Shown: positions 50,321 through 58,958, counted from the stretch's first letter. The stretch: DNA of 64,000 nt from an uncultured Clostridia bacterium (GCA_934501535.1 CAKSUM010000002.1:186001-250000), one strand, 5' to 3'. The notes: generated by a model from the letters alone, not told the origin. Numbers and translations: made by a program.

Positions 50321-50620
50321 ATGAATAAGACGGATATTGTATCAATGCTTGCAGAGGAATCGAAAATAACATATGTAACGGTAGAGCGCATGACGAATAT
50401 GCTGTTTAACGGAATTATTGAATCGGTCAAAGAGGGTGAAAAAGTTCATATATCCGGATTTGGCACTTTTGAAAAGAAGGTAAGAGCCGGACATAAATGC
50501 CGAAATCCGCGCACGGGGGAGGAAATGACGGTAAATTCGTACACAACCGCTGTTTTCAGACCGTCGAGCGCATTCAAAAGAAAAATGACAGAAGCATCGG
50601 GGGAAGAAAATGAATTATAA
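50321..50620 (+). CDS. HU-family DNA-binding protein
   Basis: 99 aa nucleoid protein. KTDIVSMLAEESKITYVTVE start, HISGFGTFEKKVRAGHKCRN arm base, and the AVFRPSSAFKRKM end; the DNA-binding arm carries RNPRTGEE in place of RNPQTGEE. ATG 50321 follows GGAGGGCAAAT. Overlaps the next gene by 11 bp. Slightly longer than the usual 90 aa. Confidence 0.92.
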   Translation: MNKTDIVSMLAEESKITYVTVERMTNMLFNGIIESVKEGEKVHISGFGTFEKKVRAGHKCRNPRTGEEMTVNSYTTAVFRPSSAFKRKMTEASGEENEL

Positions 50621-51185
50621 TAAAAGTTATTTGGCGGGTGCACTTATAGGAATAGGCGGTTTTGTGTTTCTGAGCACTGAAAACCGTGTTGTGGGTGCAG
50701 CGCTGTTTTCACTGGGATTATTGGCTGTGATAATCCTTGAATGTAATTTATACACCGGGAAGGTCGGATATATCAGCGACAAATCCGAAATAGGTACGCT
50801 TGCAATTATGTGCCTTCATAATTTTATCGGTGCCGCTGCGGTAGGCGCATCAGCGTACATATTATTCAGAGGCAACCAAACGGCTGCGGCACTTGCGGGA
50901 AAAAAGCTGGCGCTGCCGCTGATTGATGTATGCATCAGGGCAATTTTGTGCGGAGTAATGATATATCTTGCGGTTGAACTTTATAAACGCAGCAAACAGA
51001 TTTTATTGGTTGTAATGCCGGTTATGATTTTTATTTTGTGCGGATTTGAACACTGCGTTGCCGATGTTTTCTATTTTGCAGCGGCAGGTGAAATCAGCGT
51101 CCGTGCGATATTGTTTATCGTGATATGCGTTTTGGGCAATGCTGCCGGTTCTCTTGCGGTCAGCCTTTTAATGAAATGCAAATGA
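50610..51185 (+). CDS. Small formate/nitrite transporter (FNT) family channel
   Basis: 191 aa, six predicted transmembrane helices with very short loops. FNT hallmarks are CNLYTGKVGYI (the Thr loop) and CGFEHCVADVFYF, whose His matches the conserved pore His of FocA/NirC, with Asp where Asn is usual. FocA is about 285 aa, so this is a reduced form. It would carry formate, nitrite or hydrosulfide across the membrane. Starts inside the 3' end of the HU gene. Confidence 0.85.
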   Translation: MNYNKSYLAGALIGIGGFVFLSTENRVVGAALFSLGLLAVIILECNLYTGKVGYISDKSEIGTLAIMCLHNFIGAAAVGASAYILFRGNQTAAALAGKKLALPLIDVCIRAILCGVMIYLAVELYKRSKQILLVVMPVMIFILCGFEHCVADVFYFAAAGEISVRAILFIVICVLGNAAGSLAVSLLMKCK

Positions 51186-51198
51186 AAGGGAGGAAAAA

Positions 51199-51684
51199 AT
51201 GATAGCGCACCCTTTTCCGCCGCTTTATAACGGCAATTCAAAAATTCTGATACTCGGAAGTTTCCCATCGGTGAAGTCCAGGGAGGAAATGTTCTTTTAC
51301 GGGCATAAACAAAACCGATTTTGGAAAGTAATTTCTGCTGTTTTAAAAGTCAAAACTCCCGAAACGGTTGAGGAAAAGCGAAAGATGCTGCTTGAACACG
51401 GCATTGCACTGTGGGACGTGATTGCGTCATGCGACATTACCGGCAGCTCAGACAGCAGTATTAAAAATGTTATCGCAAATGATTTGTCGCCTATTTTTGA
51501 ATCTGCACAAATACGCGGAATTTTCGTGAACGGAAAAACTGCGGAAAAATATTATAAAAAATATACTTTTCCGCAGATTAAACGCAGCGCAATTTGTCTT
51601 GCGTCAACATCTCCGGCAAATGCTGCATGGACACTTGACGCACTGATAAGTCAGTGGGGAGATGAACTGAAAAAATATCTGTAA
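51199..51684 (+). CDS. DNA-deoxyinosine glycosylase (UDG family 6)
   Basis: 161 aa. The uracil-DNA-glycosylase fold of the hypoxanthine glycosylase group: LILGSFPSVKSREEMFFYGHKQNRFW split over motif A, ALWDVIASCDITGSSDSSIK in the middle, and ASTSPANAAW as motif C. Removes deaminated adenine (hypoxanthine) from DNA. Preceded by GAAAGGGAGGAAAAA. Follows the FNT gene by 13 bp. Confidence 0.88.
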   Translation: MIAHPFPPLYNGNSKILILGSFPSVKSREEMFFYGHKQNRFWKVISAVLKVKTPETVEEKRKMLLEHGIALWDVIASCDITGSSDSSIKNVIANDLSPIFESAQIRGIFVNGKTAEKYYKKYTFPQIKRSAICLASTSPANAAWTLDALISQWGDELKKYL

Positions 51685-51689
51685 TTTTT

Positions 51690-51748
51690 TGGGCTGCAAT
51701 TTTAATTCCGATTAAATTTATATTTGCCGGACGGAATTTGCTTTTTTA
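51690..51748 (+). terminator. Possible terminator between the glycosylase and GtrA genes
   Basis: AATTCCG (about 51706-51712) pairs with CGGAATT (about 51733-51739), followed by TGCTTTTTTA. Long loop, so moderate support. Confidence 0.45.
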
Positions 51749-52180
51749 AAAAACCAGAAATTTGCCGCAAAGATAATTTAAAATTATCAGAATAGGCGTT
51801 ACTATTATTTTGGAAACCATTCCTTCCGTACCGAATAACGGACGGTTCAGCCCGATTGCGGCAAGTGCCGGAACGAGAATGATTTCAACAAGCCCGACTG
51901 CAAAGCGCGTTGAAAAAAACTTTGCCAGCTCGGGGAAAACAGTTTTAATTTCCCAGCTTTCACTTCTGAAAACGCGTATCTTATTCACTATGAACGAAAA
52001 AGCTACGGCGACAATCCATGAAAGAGTGTTCGCGGTGAAAATATTTGCATTTTCACCGGCTGCTCCGATTTTCTTCAAGGCGGTCATGAACAGGCTGTAT
52101 GCAATCCAATTGACAACGGTTGTTAGGACGGAATAAAACAGGTAAACCGCCGCTTGTTTAATATTTTGAGCTGATTTCAT
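51746..52180 (-). CDS. GtrA-family membrane protein
   Basis: 144 aa, four predicted transmembrane helices (e.g. AVYLFYSVLTTVVNWIAYSL; WIVAVAFSFIVNKIRVFRSE with the family's N-K-x-x-V-F signature). GtrA-like proteins are thought to flip lipid-linked sugars, for wall or surface polysaccharide modification. Preceded by ACGGAGGCAGTATC, 13 bp after the beta-propeller gene on the same strand. Confidence 0.87.
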   Translation of the reverse strand: MKSAQNIKQAAVYLFYSVLTTVVNWIAYSLFMTALKKIGAAGENANIFTANTLSWIVAVAFSFIVNKIRVFRSESWEIKTVFPELAKFFSTRFAVGLVEIILVPALAAIGLNRPLFGTEGMVSKIIVTPILIILNYLCGKFLVF

Positions 52181-52193
52181 GATACTGCCTCCG

Positions 52194-53429
52194 TCACTTC
52201 AGATAATTTTCCGCGCTGAATTTTGACAGGCGTATATGCTTGCGGTCCACTGTATAGGAGATGTACGCGTCGCTGCCGTAAATGTCGGTATACGGATAGA
52301 AAAAGCTGCTTTTCATATCGGCAACCAAAACGGGTTTGCTTTTTGACAGGTCATCGCGGTTTACTTTTATAATACCGAATCCCTCGCGGTTTATCGGCGC
52401 ATGTATCAGGTACAGCTCATTTTTATAGAAAACGAAGTCCGAGCGTGATTGAGTATCCTTGATGAGAAACGGCGTTGCCCATGTTTTATCATTTAGGTCA
52501 TAGCAGGTTAAAAATCCCTGTTCGCACTCATTCTGACGCACAAAGTAGTAGCATTTGTCGCCGATTACGTATGTCGCGTTTTCCCAAAGCGCAAGACTTA
52601 CAAAATCCGGCGCGGCAACATACTCCCATGTAATAAAATCACGGCTTTTTATTATGCAGTTGAAATACCCGGAGTACGCGCCGGTGTAATAATAGGTTTC
52701 GCCGTTTTCAACACGTGTTGTGATTTTCTGCATAATTCCGATGTCAACAAACATCTTTCTGATCGGAAGATTGTTTACTGCAAGCGCACTTGTAATGCCG
52801 CTTGTACTGAAATCATTCGTTGTTTCCCCTGCCTTAAATCGGTTAGGGCGTATTTCGCTGATTATTCCGGTTTTGATATTGTATGTACTGTACAGACGGT
52901 AATACATGCCGTCGGCAGAGGCAGTCCACATAAGAAATATCTCATCGCCGCCTTTGTACATAAGGATCGTATCGTAAAGCATATCGATTTTCTTTCCGTC
53001 CAGCATATCGCCGACTTTTTGTATGCGCACGATTGTCATATCCGCCGGATTGTCAAGAGGACAAAACGCAAAACGCGCTTCCTGCTTTGAGGGGTCCTCG
53101 CTGTCGGACGCAGTATTTGCGTAATATGTCATGTAAACAATGCCGTCAATAATTTTAAAGGTGGATACGTGCACCATTAAATCAACATCTTCACCGGCAT
53201 GCGTTTTGCAGTATTCGGGTGTTTTTTCAAAATCGGCAATTATGTTGCTTTTTATTTCATCGGCACATTTTGTGCCTATTTCTTTAGCATCTTCAAATTC
53301 CTGCGGACGGATAAATCCGTTGTAATTCATAATCGGTGCAAACGGCGTTACCGGCGATTTTTTATCTGTTTCGATGTCTTTAGTAAAAATATTTTCACCG
53401 GGTGGAGCAAAGGTGATTTTTTTATCCAT
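52194..53429 (-). CDS. Beta-propeller protein, probable glycosidase-like, unknown function
   Basis: 411 aa, no signal peptide. The sequence is built of beta strands with repeated aromatic motifs (YYYTGAYSGYFNCIIKSRDF; ITWEYVAAPDF; CYYFVRQNECEQGFLTCYDL; FVFYKNELYLIHAP) that look like five-bladed or six-bladed propeller units, as in GH43/GH32/sialidase folds. I do not recognise a family. ATG 53429 follows AAAGGAAAAAAATT; the longer frame from 53453 lacks a site. Paired with GtrA and divergent from AraC (4), so it may act on a sugar polymer or glycoside. Confidence 0.7.
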   Translation of the reverse strand: MDKKITFAPPGENIFTKDIETDKKSPVTPFAPIMNYNGFIRPQEFEDAKEIGTKCADEIKSNIIADFEKTPEYCKTHAGEDVDLMVHVSTFKIIDGIVYMTYYANTASDSEDPSKQEARFAFCPLDNPADMTIVRIQKVGDMLDGKKIDMLYDTILMYKGGDEIFLMWTASADGMYYRLYSTYNIKTGIISEIRPNRFKAGETTNDFSTSGITSALAVNNLPIRKMFVDIGIMQKITTRVENGETYYYTGAYSGYFNCIIKSRDFITWEYVAAPDFVSLALWENATYVIGDKCYYFVRQNECEQGFLTCYDLNDKTWATPFLIKDTQSRSDFVFYKNELYLIHAPINREGFGIIKVNRDDLSKSKPVLVADMKSSFFYPYTDIYGSDAYISYTVDRKHIRLSKFSAENYLK

Positions 53430-53459
53430 AATTTTTTTCCTTTCTTTTTTCATTTTACA

Positions 53460-53522
53460 CTTGTATTATAGGACAATTTATGCTATAATACAAGACAAAA
53501 AGTGCATATAATAAGACAAAAA
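53460..53522. promoter_or_regulatory. Symmetric divergent promoter with phased RGACAA repeats
   Basis: A perfect 12-bp inverted repeat, CTTGTATTATAG (53460-53471) and CTATAATACAAG (53483-53494), makes a TTGTAT-17-TATAAT promoter on each strand over the same DNA. Direct repeats GGACAA (53471-53476), AGACAA (53493-53498) and AGACAA (53514-53519) are spaced 22 and 21 bp. Probable control region for AraC (4) and the beta-propeller/GtrA genes. Confidence 0.65.
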
Positions 53523-53550
53523 TATCCTTATAACAAAAGAGGTGCGCAGT

Positions 53551-54333
53551 ATGGATTATTACTATCAGTATAATACGGGGCCGCAGATAATACATAACCG
53601 GAGGATTTGCTATGAACCGCATTTGCACCGGGAAACGGAAATAATCGCGATGTTTCGCGGAAAAGCGAGTATTATTGCCGACGGCAGCAGCTATGATGCG
53701 GAAGCGGGCGACTTTATCTTTATTTTTCCGAACACTGTCCACAGCTACAGTTCGGACAACAATGTGGAGGTAGGTAAATTTATTTTTGATACGGAAAGTG
53801 TACCGGAGATAAGTAAATTTTTGGAAAACAAGCGCCCGGAAACCCCGATAATAAAGAAAGAAAAGGCAGAGGCGGCAGGGCTGCACCGGCTGGCACGGGA
53901 AATCCTCAGTGAGTATAAAACCGCATCTCCGGCAGTGAAAAAAGCATATCTCATGCTGCTTTCAGGGAAAATGCTGGAGCAGTGCAGCGTAGAGGACAGA
54001 ACGGCGGACAGCGATATGATACGTGCAATTCTTGATTACTGCAGCAAGAATTACAGGCAAAATCTTACTTTGGAAACCACTGCCGACGCGCTGTTTATAA
54101 GCAGGAGCTATTTGTCGCACATTTTCTGCGAAAAGATTAAAATTAATTTCCGTGATTATATTAACATGCTCAGAATAAATGAGGCATGTGTTTTGCTCGG
54201 AAACGGGGGCATAACTGCCACCGGTGCGGCGGAAAAAAGCGGTTTCGGGAGCATACGCAGTTTCAACCGCGCATTTTTAAAGCATCGGGGAATGAGTCCG
54301 CGCGATTACATAAGGCAGCAAAATCAGCACTGA
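53551..54333 (+). CDS. AraC-family regulator with cupin-type sensor domain (4)
   Basis: 260 aa. N-terminal cupin (YEPHLHRETEIIAMFRGKAS; AEAGDFIFIFPNTVHSYSS with His metal-site-like pattern) and C-terminal HTH domain (LTLETTADALFISRSYLSHI; ITATGAAEKSGFGSIRSFNR) ending KHRGMSPRDYIR. ATG 53551 lies 8 nt after AGAGG; the in-frame GTG at 53542 overlaps that site. Divergent from the beta-propeller gene. It overlaps the 3' end of the gene on the other strand by 10 bp. Confidence 0.93.
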   Translation: MDYYYQYNTGPQIIHNRRICYEPHLHRETEIIAMFRGKASIIADGSSYDAEAGDFIFIFPNTVHSYSSDNNVEVGKFIFDTESVPEISKFLENKRPETPIIKKEKAEAAGLHRLAREILSEYKTASPAVKKAYLMLLSGKMLEQCSVEDRTADSDMIRAILDYCSKNYRQNLTLETTADALFISRSYLSHIFCEKIKINFRDYINMLRINEACVLLGNGGITATGAAEKSGFGSIRSFNRAFLKHRGMSPRDYIRQQNQH

Positions 54334-54764
54334 ATAAGCTCGCCGTTTTCTGTGCGGAAGTATTTATTTTGCGCGGACGGAATTATCTCAGAAAATTGCT
54401 CGCTGTCAATAAGCTTTATTTCCTTTATATTTTTTCCGAAATGCAGAATAAAACGGGTGTCCCCGGGTTCAAATCCGTTATAGTCAATGCTGCATGCGCA
54501 CCGGACGCCGCGCCCGTAAAAGCCCCCGAGCGAGGTTATCGGTTTGCCGTTATAGCTGTCGGGCACCGTTATGTCGGCGGTTTTTCCGTCCCAGCGGTAT
54601 TCGGCGGCATAGCAGTCAAATACGCCCTCGTAAATCCGAAAGCCGTCCGCCTCTCCGGACGGGTGATAGGCAAGGCAACTGAACGAATAGGCACGAAAAA
54701 TCAATGCGCAGGCAGCCGCAAAAATGACAGCAGCAAGCACGCCGGCAATTCGCCGCGCGGTCAT
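54324..54764 (-). CDS. Hypothetical membrane-anchored or secreted protein
   Basis: 146 aa. N-terminal hydrophobic segment (IAGVLAAVIFAAACALIFRA, about 6-25) serving as signal or anchor, then a soluble domain with DITVPDSYNGKPITSLGGFY, typical of leucine-rich-like BspA repeat units but only one clear unit, and several cysteines. I do not recognise a family. Starts with ATGA overlapping the thioesterase stop, so it is co-translated with it. Confidence 0.65.
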   Translation of the reverse strand: MTARRIAGVLAAVIFAAACALIFRAYSFSCLAYHPSGEADGFRIYEGVFDCYAAEYRWDGKTADITVPDSYNGKPITSLGGFYGRGVRCACSIDYNGFEPGDTRFILHFGKNIKEIKLIDSEQFSEIIPSAQNKYFRTENGELIQC

Positions 54765-55216
54765 GACAAAGTTTTCCGCACTTCACGGCGCAGGCGTGCG
54801 GCCTCCCAGTCACTGCGTTCCTTTTCGGTTTTGAGAATAAGACCAGGAACCTCGGTGGGACGGTCATTTTCGTCAAGTGCAACCATGACAAGATGCGCAG
54901 TGTTTATCAAAGTTTTTTCGCCAATCAGCTCCTCGATATATGTGTTCACGCAGACCTCCATTGACGTGCGCCCGACATATTCGACATGCCCCGTGAGCAG
55001 AATTGTATCATTCGCTTTTGCCGGCTTTTTAAATTCCAGCCTGTCCACCAGCACCGTTGTGACGTTATGCTCGCTGTGCCGGCGTGCAGTTACCGCCGCC
55101 ACAATATCAATCCACTGCATAAGCTGTCCGCCGAACAGACGCTTGAAACCGTTTATATTCGATTGGTTCAGTATTTGTACCTGCTCCGTATAGGAAGCGG
55201 AAATTTCTTTTTTCAC
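54761..55216 (-). CDS. Acyl-CoA thioesterase, hotdog fold
   Basis: 151 aa, YciA/BACH-type cytoplasmic thioesterase that hydrolyses acyl-CoA. The hotdog core shows GFKRLFGGQLMQWIDIVAA (with the catalytic Asp of WID) and VDRLEFKKPAKANDTILLTG. GTG 55216 is preferred because GAGGTGAT lies 7 nt before it, while the in-frame GTG at 55225 is part of that site. Overlaps the downstream hypothetical gene by 4 bp. Confidence 0.88.
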   Translation of the reverse strand: MKKEISASYTEQVQILNQSNINGFKRLFGGQLMQWIDIVAAVTARRHSEHNVTTVLVDRLEFKKPAKANDTILLTGHVEYVGRTSMEVCVNTYIEELIGEKTLINTAHLVMVALDENDRPTEVPGLILKTEKERSDWEAARLRREVRKTLS

Positions 55217-55312
55217 TTGTATCACCTCATTTGTATTGTAACATATTTTTGTGAAAAAAGATACTGATTATTTTATTTTTTTGCAAAAATTTGTTTTTCT
55301 TTTGAATTTCTC

Positions 55313-55341
55313 TTGACTAACATATAAATAACTGATAAAAT
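55313..55341 (+). promoter_or_regulatory. Promoter for the ADP-ribosylglycohydrolase gene
   Basis: TTGACT (55313-55318), 17-bp spacer, TAAAAT (55336-55341), 27 bp before the start codon. Confidence 0.6.
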
Positions 55342-55367
55342 TATGTAAGACACAGGAGGAAAAAAGT

Positions 55368-56987
55368 ATGCATACTATTAAATATGAAGAATTTTTAGAT
55401 AAAATACACGGCTGCTGGTACGGAAAGTGCCTGGGCGGCGCGGCAGGCGCACCGGTTGAAGGTATTAAGAAAATTATTGAGGTTAACGATTTTGCGGAAA
55501 TTTTCAATCCGGATTTGCCGAATGATGACCTTGATTTGCAGCTTTTGTGGATTGATGTGCTGCAGAACAAGGGCACCGTTATAAATTCATGCGATTTGGC
55601 GGACGCGTGGGTGGAAAAATGCTGGTATCCGTTTTCGGAGTACGGTTATTTTCTGAAAAACTATATGCGCGGAATTAAGCCGCCGTACAGCGGTATCATA
55701 AACAACAGCTTTTTCAAGGAAGGAATGGGCTGCCCGATACGCAGTGAAATCTGGGGCATTATAAGCGCCGGAAATCCAGATTTGGCAGCGGATTATGCGT
55801 ACATGGACGCATGCCTCGACCATGCGGATAACTCGGTTTATGCGGAGCAGTTTCTTGCCGCCGTCGAGAGTATGGCATTTTTTGAGAGCGACATGGATAA
55901 GCTTATAGAAATCGGCATGAAATACGTGCCGTCGGACAGCAAGCTCGCAAAATGCTTCGGGCGGATTATCGGAGTATACGAAAGCGGTGCGGACTGGCTC
56001 AGCGCAAGGCGCATCGTGCTGAATGAATATTCTCACCCCGATTTCACGAATGTTGTGCAAAATCTCGGATTTACGCTTATTGCGCTCTTGTGGGGCAAGG
56101 GCGATATGCGCGACACAATTAATATTGCGCTGAAATGCGGATATGACACCGACTGCACATGTGCGTCGGCAGCTTCGATTGTAGGTATAATCAAGGGATA
56201 CAATGGACTCGGAACCGAAATTACCGACTTGATTAAAGATTACTTTATCTGCGGAATAGATATTGAAAGAAAGTCCGACAGTATACGTGATTTGGCTGCG
56301 GAAACGGCGGAAATTGCCATGAAGACGCCAAATTATGAGCTTGACGTGATTGATGCGCCGTTTGCGGCGGAAAGACCGCAGAATTTTGACGGTTTCAATA
56401 CGGAATATCCTACGGAAGAAGGACTCAGGGCAGCGATGGAAAGCATACGTCCGCTTAAGTGGACGGTATGCGGCCCGTTCTTTGACCAGCTCAACAAGCC
56501 GGACGAAGACGGCAAACCAAGTCCGCACGGCGAAGGGTGTGTTTTGCCGTCGCTTGAATGTATGGTAAACAGCGAAGTTTTTCTTGATAAGGAGTACATA
56601 ACCGATTTTGACAGGGAAATCCCGGCATGCACAATTGACGCATACGAAGATTTTATAGATATTGACAGCCATTTAACGCTTGAAGGACAAATGTGCTGTT
56701 ACGCAAAAGCAACTCTCCGTGCGGACAAGGACATGAAGGTATGGGCTGTTATCGGCAATAATGACGGCTTCCGCCTGAGCGTGAACGGTGAAAATGTGCT
56801 TGAACGCGATGAAATACGGCTTTGGACTCCGTACAACAATGATGTACTCATTGACCTGAAAAAAGGCGATAATGAAATTATGCTGAAGCTTCTTCGCCGT
56901 ACCGAGCATTTAAAATTCGGGATAGGGTTCAGAATTTACAACGGCGGACACTGGCACGGTGCAAAATGGCACATCGACTTATATTGA
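55368..56987 (+). CDS. ADP-ribosylglycohydrolase-family protein fused to a beta-sandwich domain
   Basis: 539 aa. Residues ~1-320 form the ADP-ribosylglycohydrolase fold: HGCWYGKCLGGAAGAPVEG at the start, NDDLDLQLLW (first Asp pair) and GYDTDCTCASAASIVG (second Asp motif), which bind two Mg ions. Residues ~360-539 form a separate domain with GNNDGFRLSVNGENVLERDE and GDNEIMLKLLRR, resembling a carbohydrate-binding or galactose-binding-like sandwich. The fusion suggests a sugar-linked substrate and not a protein. Preceded by AGGAGGAAAAAAGT. Followed by a phosphoesterase. Confidence 0.82.
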   Translation: MHTIKYEEFLDKIHGCWYGKCLGGAAGAPVEGIKKIIEVNDFAEIFNPDLPNDDLDLQLLWIDVLQNKGTVINSCDLADAWVEKCWYPFSEYGYFLKNYMRGIKPPYSGIINNSFFKEGMGCPIRSEIWGIISAGNPDLAADYAYMDACLDHADNSVYAEQFLAAVESMAFFESDMDKLIEIGMKYVPSDSKLAKCFGRIIGVYESGADWLSARRIVLNEYSHPDFTNVVQNLGFTLIALLWGKGDMRDTINIALKCGYDTDCTCASAASIVGIIKGYNGLGTEITDLIKDYFICGIDIERKSDSIRDLAAETAEIAMKTPNYELDVIDAPFAAERPQNFDGFNTEYPTEEGLRAAMESIRPLKWTVCGPFFDQLNKPDEDGKPSPHGEGCVLPSLECMVNSEVFLDKEYITDFDREIPACTIDAYEDFIDIDSHLTLEGQMCCYAKATLRADKDMKVWAVIGNNDGFRLSVNGENVLERDEIRLWTPYNNDVLIDLKKGDNEIMLKLLRRTEHLKFGIGFRIYNGGHWHGAKWHIDLY

Positions 56988-57020
56988 TTTTATACCGATT
57001 TATGCGGCATGGAGGTTTGA

Positions 57021-57989
57021 ATGGAAAACTATATAACAGTAACGGGTTCGCCGGATAAGCCGGAAACTTGGATATATAAAAATGAAAGCGGAATGTACAT
57101 ACGCCGTGCGGAATTTACGGGCAGAAAGCCGGGTACCGCACCGATAAAAATACTGCATTTTACCGACGTTCACTTAAACTGCACCAATGCGGAGGACGAA
57201 AAAAACGAGGAAATTATGTATACAAAAAAGTTCCGTCACTGGAATGAAAATGCCGCCTCGGTAAAAGCGCTTGTGAAGGCAATGGATTATGCGGAAAATT
57301 TCGACAAGACCGTTATAACCGGAGATGTTTTGGATTTTATGTCATACGGCGCAATGGAGCTTATGGACAAATACATTTGGGAACGCGACCCGAACATTAC
57401 GGTCACTCTCGGAAATCATGAGTATGTGCGACAGATGGAAACGGACAGGCAGGACGCGACGCCGCTTGAAAGCCGTCTTGAAATTTTAAAAAAATTCTGG
57501 CGTCATGATATGTTCTATACGTCGGAGGTGCTCGGGGATAAGGTCATGATTATAAATCTTGACAACAGCTTGGAGCGGTATTGGGACTTCCAGGCGGAAA
57601 AGCTTAAAAAGGATATAGAACGCGCAAAACGTGAAAAGCTGATTATACTCATATTTCAGCATGAGGCAATTTCAACGGGAAAGCCGGAGGACGCATGCGT
57701 TAAGGCGCTTATCACGTGTGACGGGGCGCAGGATGATTTTTATAACATCGCAGGCTCGCCGAAAAATACCGATTCGGCAACCGCGGCTGTTTATGAGCTT
57801 ATCACAAAAAATGCCGACGTCATAAAAGGACTGTTCTGCGGACATTATCACAGCGGCTATTACACCGAGGTCAAAGCGGAGTTTTCCGACGAAAACGGCA
57901 CGCATGACGCGGTAATTCCGCAGTATATCGAAGAGGGGCTGGTGTATAATGATTATGCCGGTCATGTTATGGAAATAACGGTTAAATAA
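57021..57989 (+). CDS. Metallophosphoesterase
   Basis: 322 aa, cytoplasmic calcineurin-like phosphoesterase. All core motifs: HFTDVHLN, TGDVLDF, LGNHEY, FQHEA and CGHYHSG, which ligate two metals. Preceded by ATGGAGGTTTGA, 33 bp after the ADP-ribosylglycohydrolase gene. Substrate unknown; with the upstream gene it may process a phosphorylated sugar or nucleoside. Confidence 0.88.
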   Translation: MENYITVTGSPDKPETWIYKNESGMYIRRAEFTGRKPGTAPIKILHFTDVHLNCTNAEDEKNEEIMYTKKFRHWNENAASVKALVKAMDYAENFDKTVITGDVLDFMSYGAMELMDKYIWERDPNITVTLGNHEYVRQMETDRQDATPLESRLEILKKFWRHDMFYTSEVLGDKVMIINLDNSLERYWDFQAEKLKKDIERAKREKLIILIFQHEAISTGKPEDACVKALITCDGAQDDFYNIAGSPKNTDSATAAVYELITKNADVIKGLFCGHYHSGYYTEVKAEFSDENGTHDAVIPQYIEEGLVYNDYAGHVMEITVK

Positions 57990-57994
57990 TATTG

Positions 57995-58028
57995 CCGGGA
58001 AAATTTACGTGCAAATTTTCCCGGTTTT
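57995..58028 (+). terminator. Strong terminator after the phosphoesterase
   Basis: CCGGGAAAATTT (57995-58006) pairs perfectly with AAATTTTCCCGG (58013-58024), followed by TTTTGTTGTTTTT. Confidence 0.88.
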
Positions 58029-58029
58029 G

Positions 58030-58058
58030 TTGTTTTTATCAGTAAAATATGATACAAT
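58030..58058 (+). promoter_or_regulatory. Putative promoter for the next gene
   Basis: TTGTTT (58030-58035), 17-bp spacer, TACAAT (58053-58058), 55 bp before the start at 58113. Confidence 0.45.
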
Positions 58059-58112
58059 AATTTATGAAATGTAATTTTGCAATTCATGCAGAAAATAAAG
58101 GTGGTTATTGAT

Positions 58113-58958
58113 ATGTGGAAAACAAAATTAGCATTGGGAACAAGCGAACAATTCAAAATTTCAGTTGAAGAACAGATAAAATTATTTTGTAAAACCGGGT
58201 TTGAGGGATTTTTTACCGATATGCAATGCAGGAGCAATATTGCGGATTACAGAAAGCTTGCCGACGAACTTGGCATGATTTATCAGTCAATTCATGCTCC
58301 GTTCGGGAAAGCTGCCGATTTTTGGGCTGAAGGCGATGCGGCGGAGGCAGCCGTCGCCGAACTTACGGAATGTGTACGGTGCTGTGCGGAATTTGGCGTG
58401 CCTATCATGGTTGCACATGTGTTTATCGGCTTTGACAAGCATGAACCGAATGACATCGGCGTGAAAAATTATGAAAGAGTTGTAAAGGAAGCTGAAAAAT
58501 ACGGCGTGAAGATTGCATTTGAAAACACAGAGGGAGAAGAATATCTCGCAGCCGTTATGAAAGGATTGTCGCATTACAAGAATGTCGGATTTTGCTGGGA
58601 TACGGGACATGAAATGTGCTATAATCACAGCCGTGATATGATGGCGCTGTACGGTGACAGGATAATCGCGACACACATAAACGATAACCTCGGGATAAAG
58701 GATTTTAACGGCAAAATCACATGGACCGACGATTTGCATTTACTTCCGTTTGACGGAATTGCGGATTGGGAGAGTGTCGCCGGCAGGCTGAATAAATACG
58801 GCTATAACGGCATACTGACATTTGAATTGGTCAAGGAAAGCAAGCCCGACAGATTTGAAAATAACATCTATGCAAAAATGCCTATAGAAGAATACATTGC
58901 GGAGGCGTACAAGCGTGCGTGCCGGTTCGCTGCATTAAAGCAAAGATGTACACTATAA
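58113..58958 (+). CDS. Sugar phosphate isomerase/epimerase, TIM barrel
   Basis: 281 aa, AP-endonuclease-2/xylose-isomerase-like barrel. Metal-site style motifs: IHAPFG, MVAHVFIG, IAFENTEGEEYLAA, CWDTGHEMCYN, THINDN and a C-terminal Glu (LTFELVKES). This family isomerises or epimerises keto-sugars. ATG 58113 follows AAAGGTGGTTATTGAT. Ends 21 bp before the YqeG gene. Confidence 0.88.
   Translation: MWKTKLALGTSEQFKISVEEQIKLFCKTGFEGFFTDMQCRSNIADYRKLADELGMIYQSIHAPFGKAADFWAEGDAAEAAVAELTECVRCCAEFGVPIMVAHVFIGFDKHEPNDIGVKNYERVVKEAEKYGVKIAFENTEGEEYLAAVMKGLSHYKNVGFCWDTGHEMCYNHSRDMMALYGDRIIATHINDNLGIKDFNGKITWTDDLHLLPFDGIADWESVAGRLNKYGYNGILTFELVKESKPDRFENNIYAKMPIEEYIAEAYKRACRFAALKQRCTL

Noticed and set aside
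50201..50620. Longer HU frame beginning at 50201
   Set aside because: It would start inside the terminator hairpin after rplQ; ATG 50321 has GGAGGGCAAAT and matches the family start.
54186..55193. 335-codon plus-strand frame across the hypothetical and thioesterase genes
   Set aside because: It is antisense to two genes with clear starts and motifs, is Arg/Ser-rich and has no ribosome binding site.
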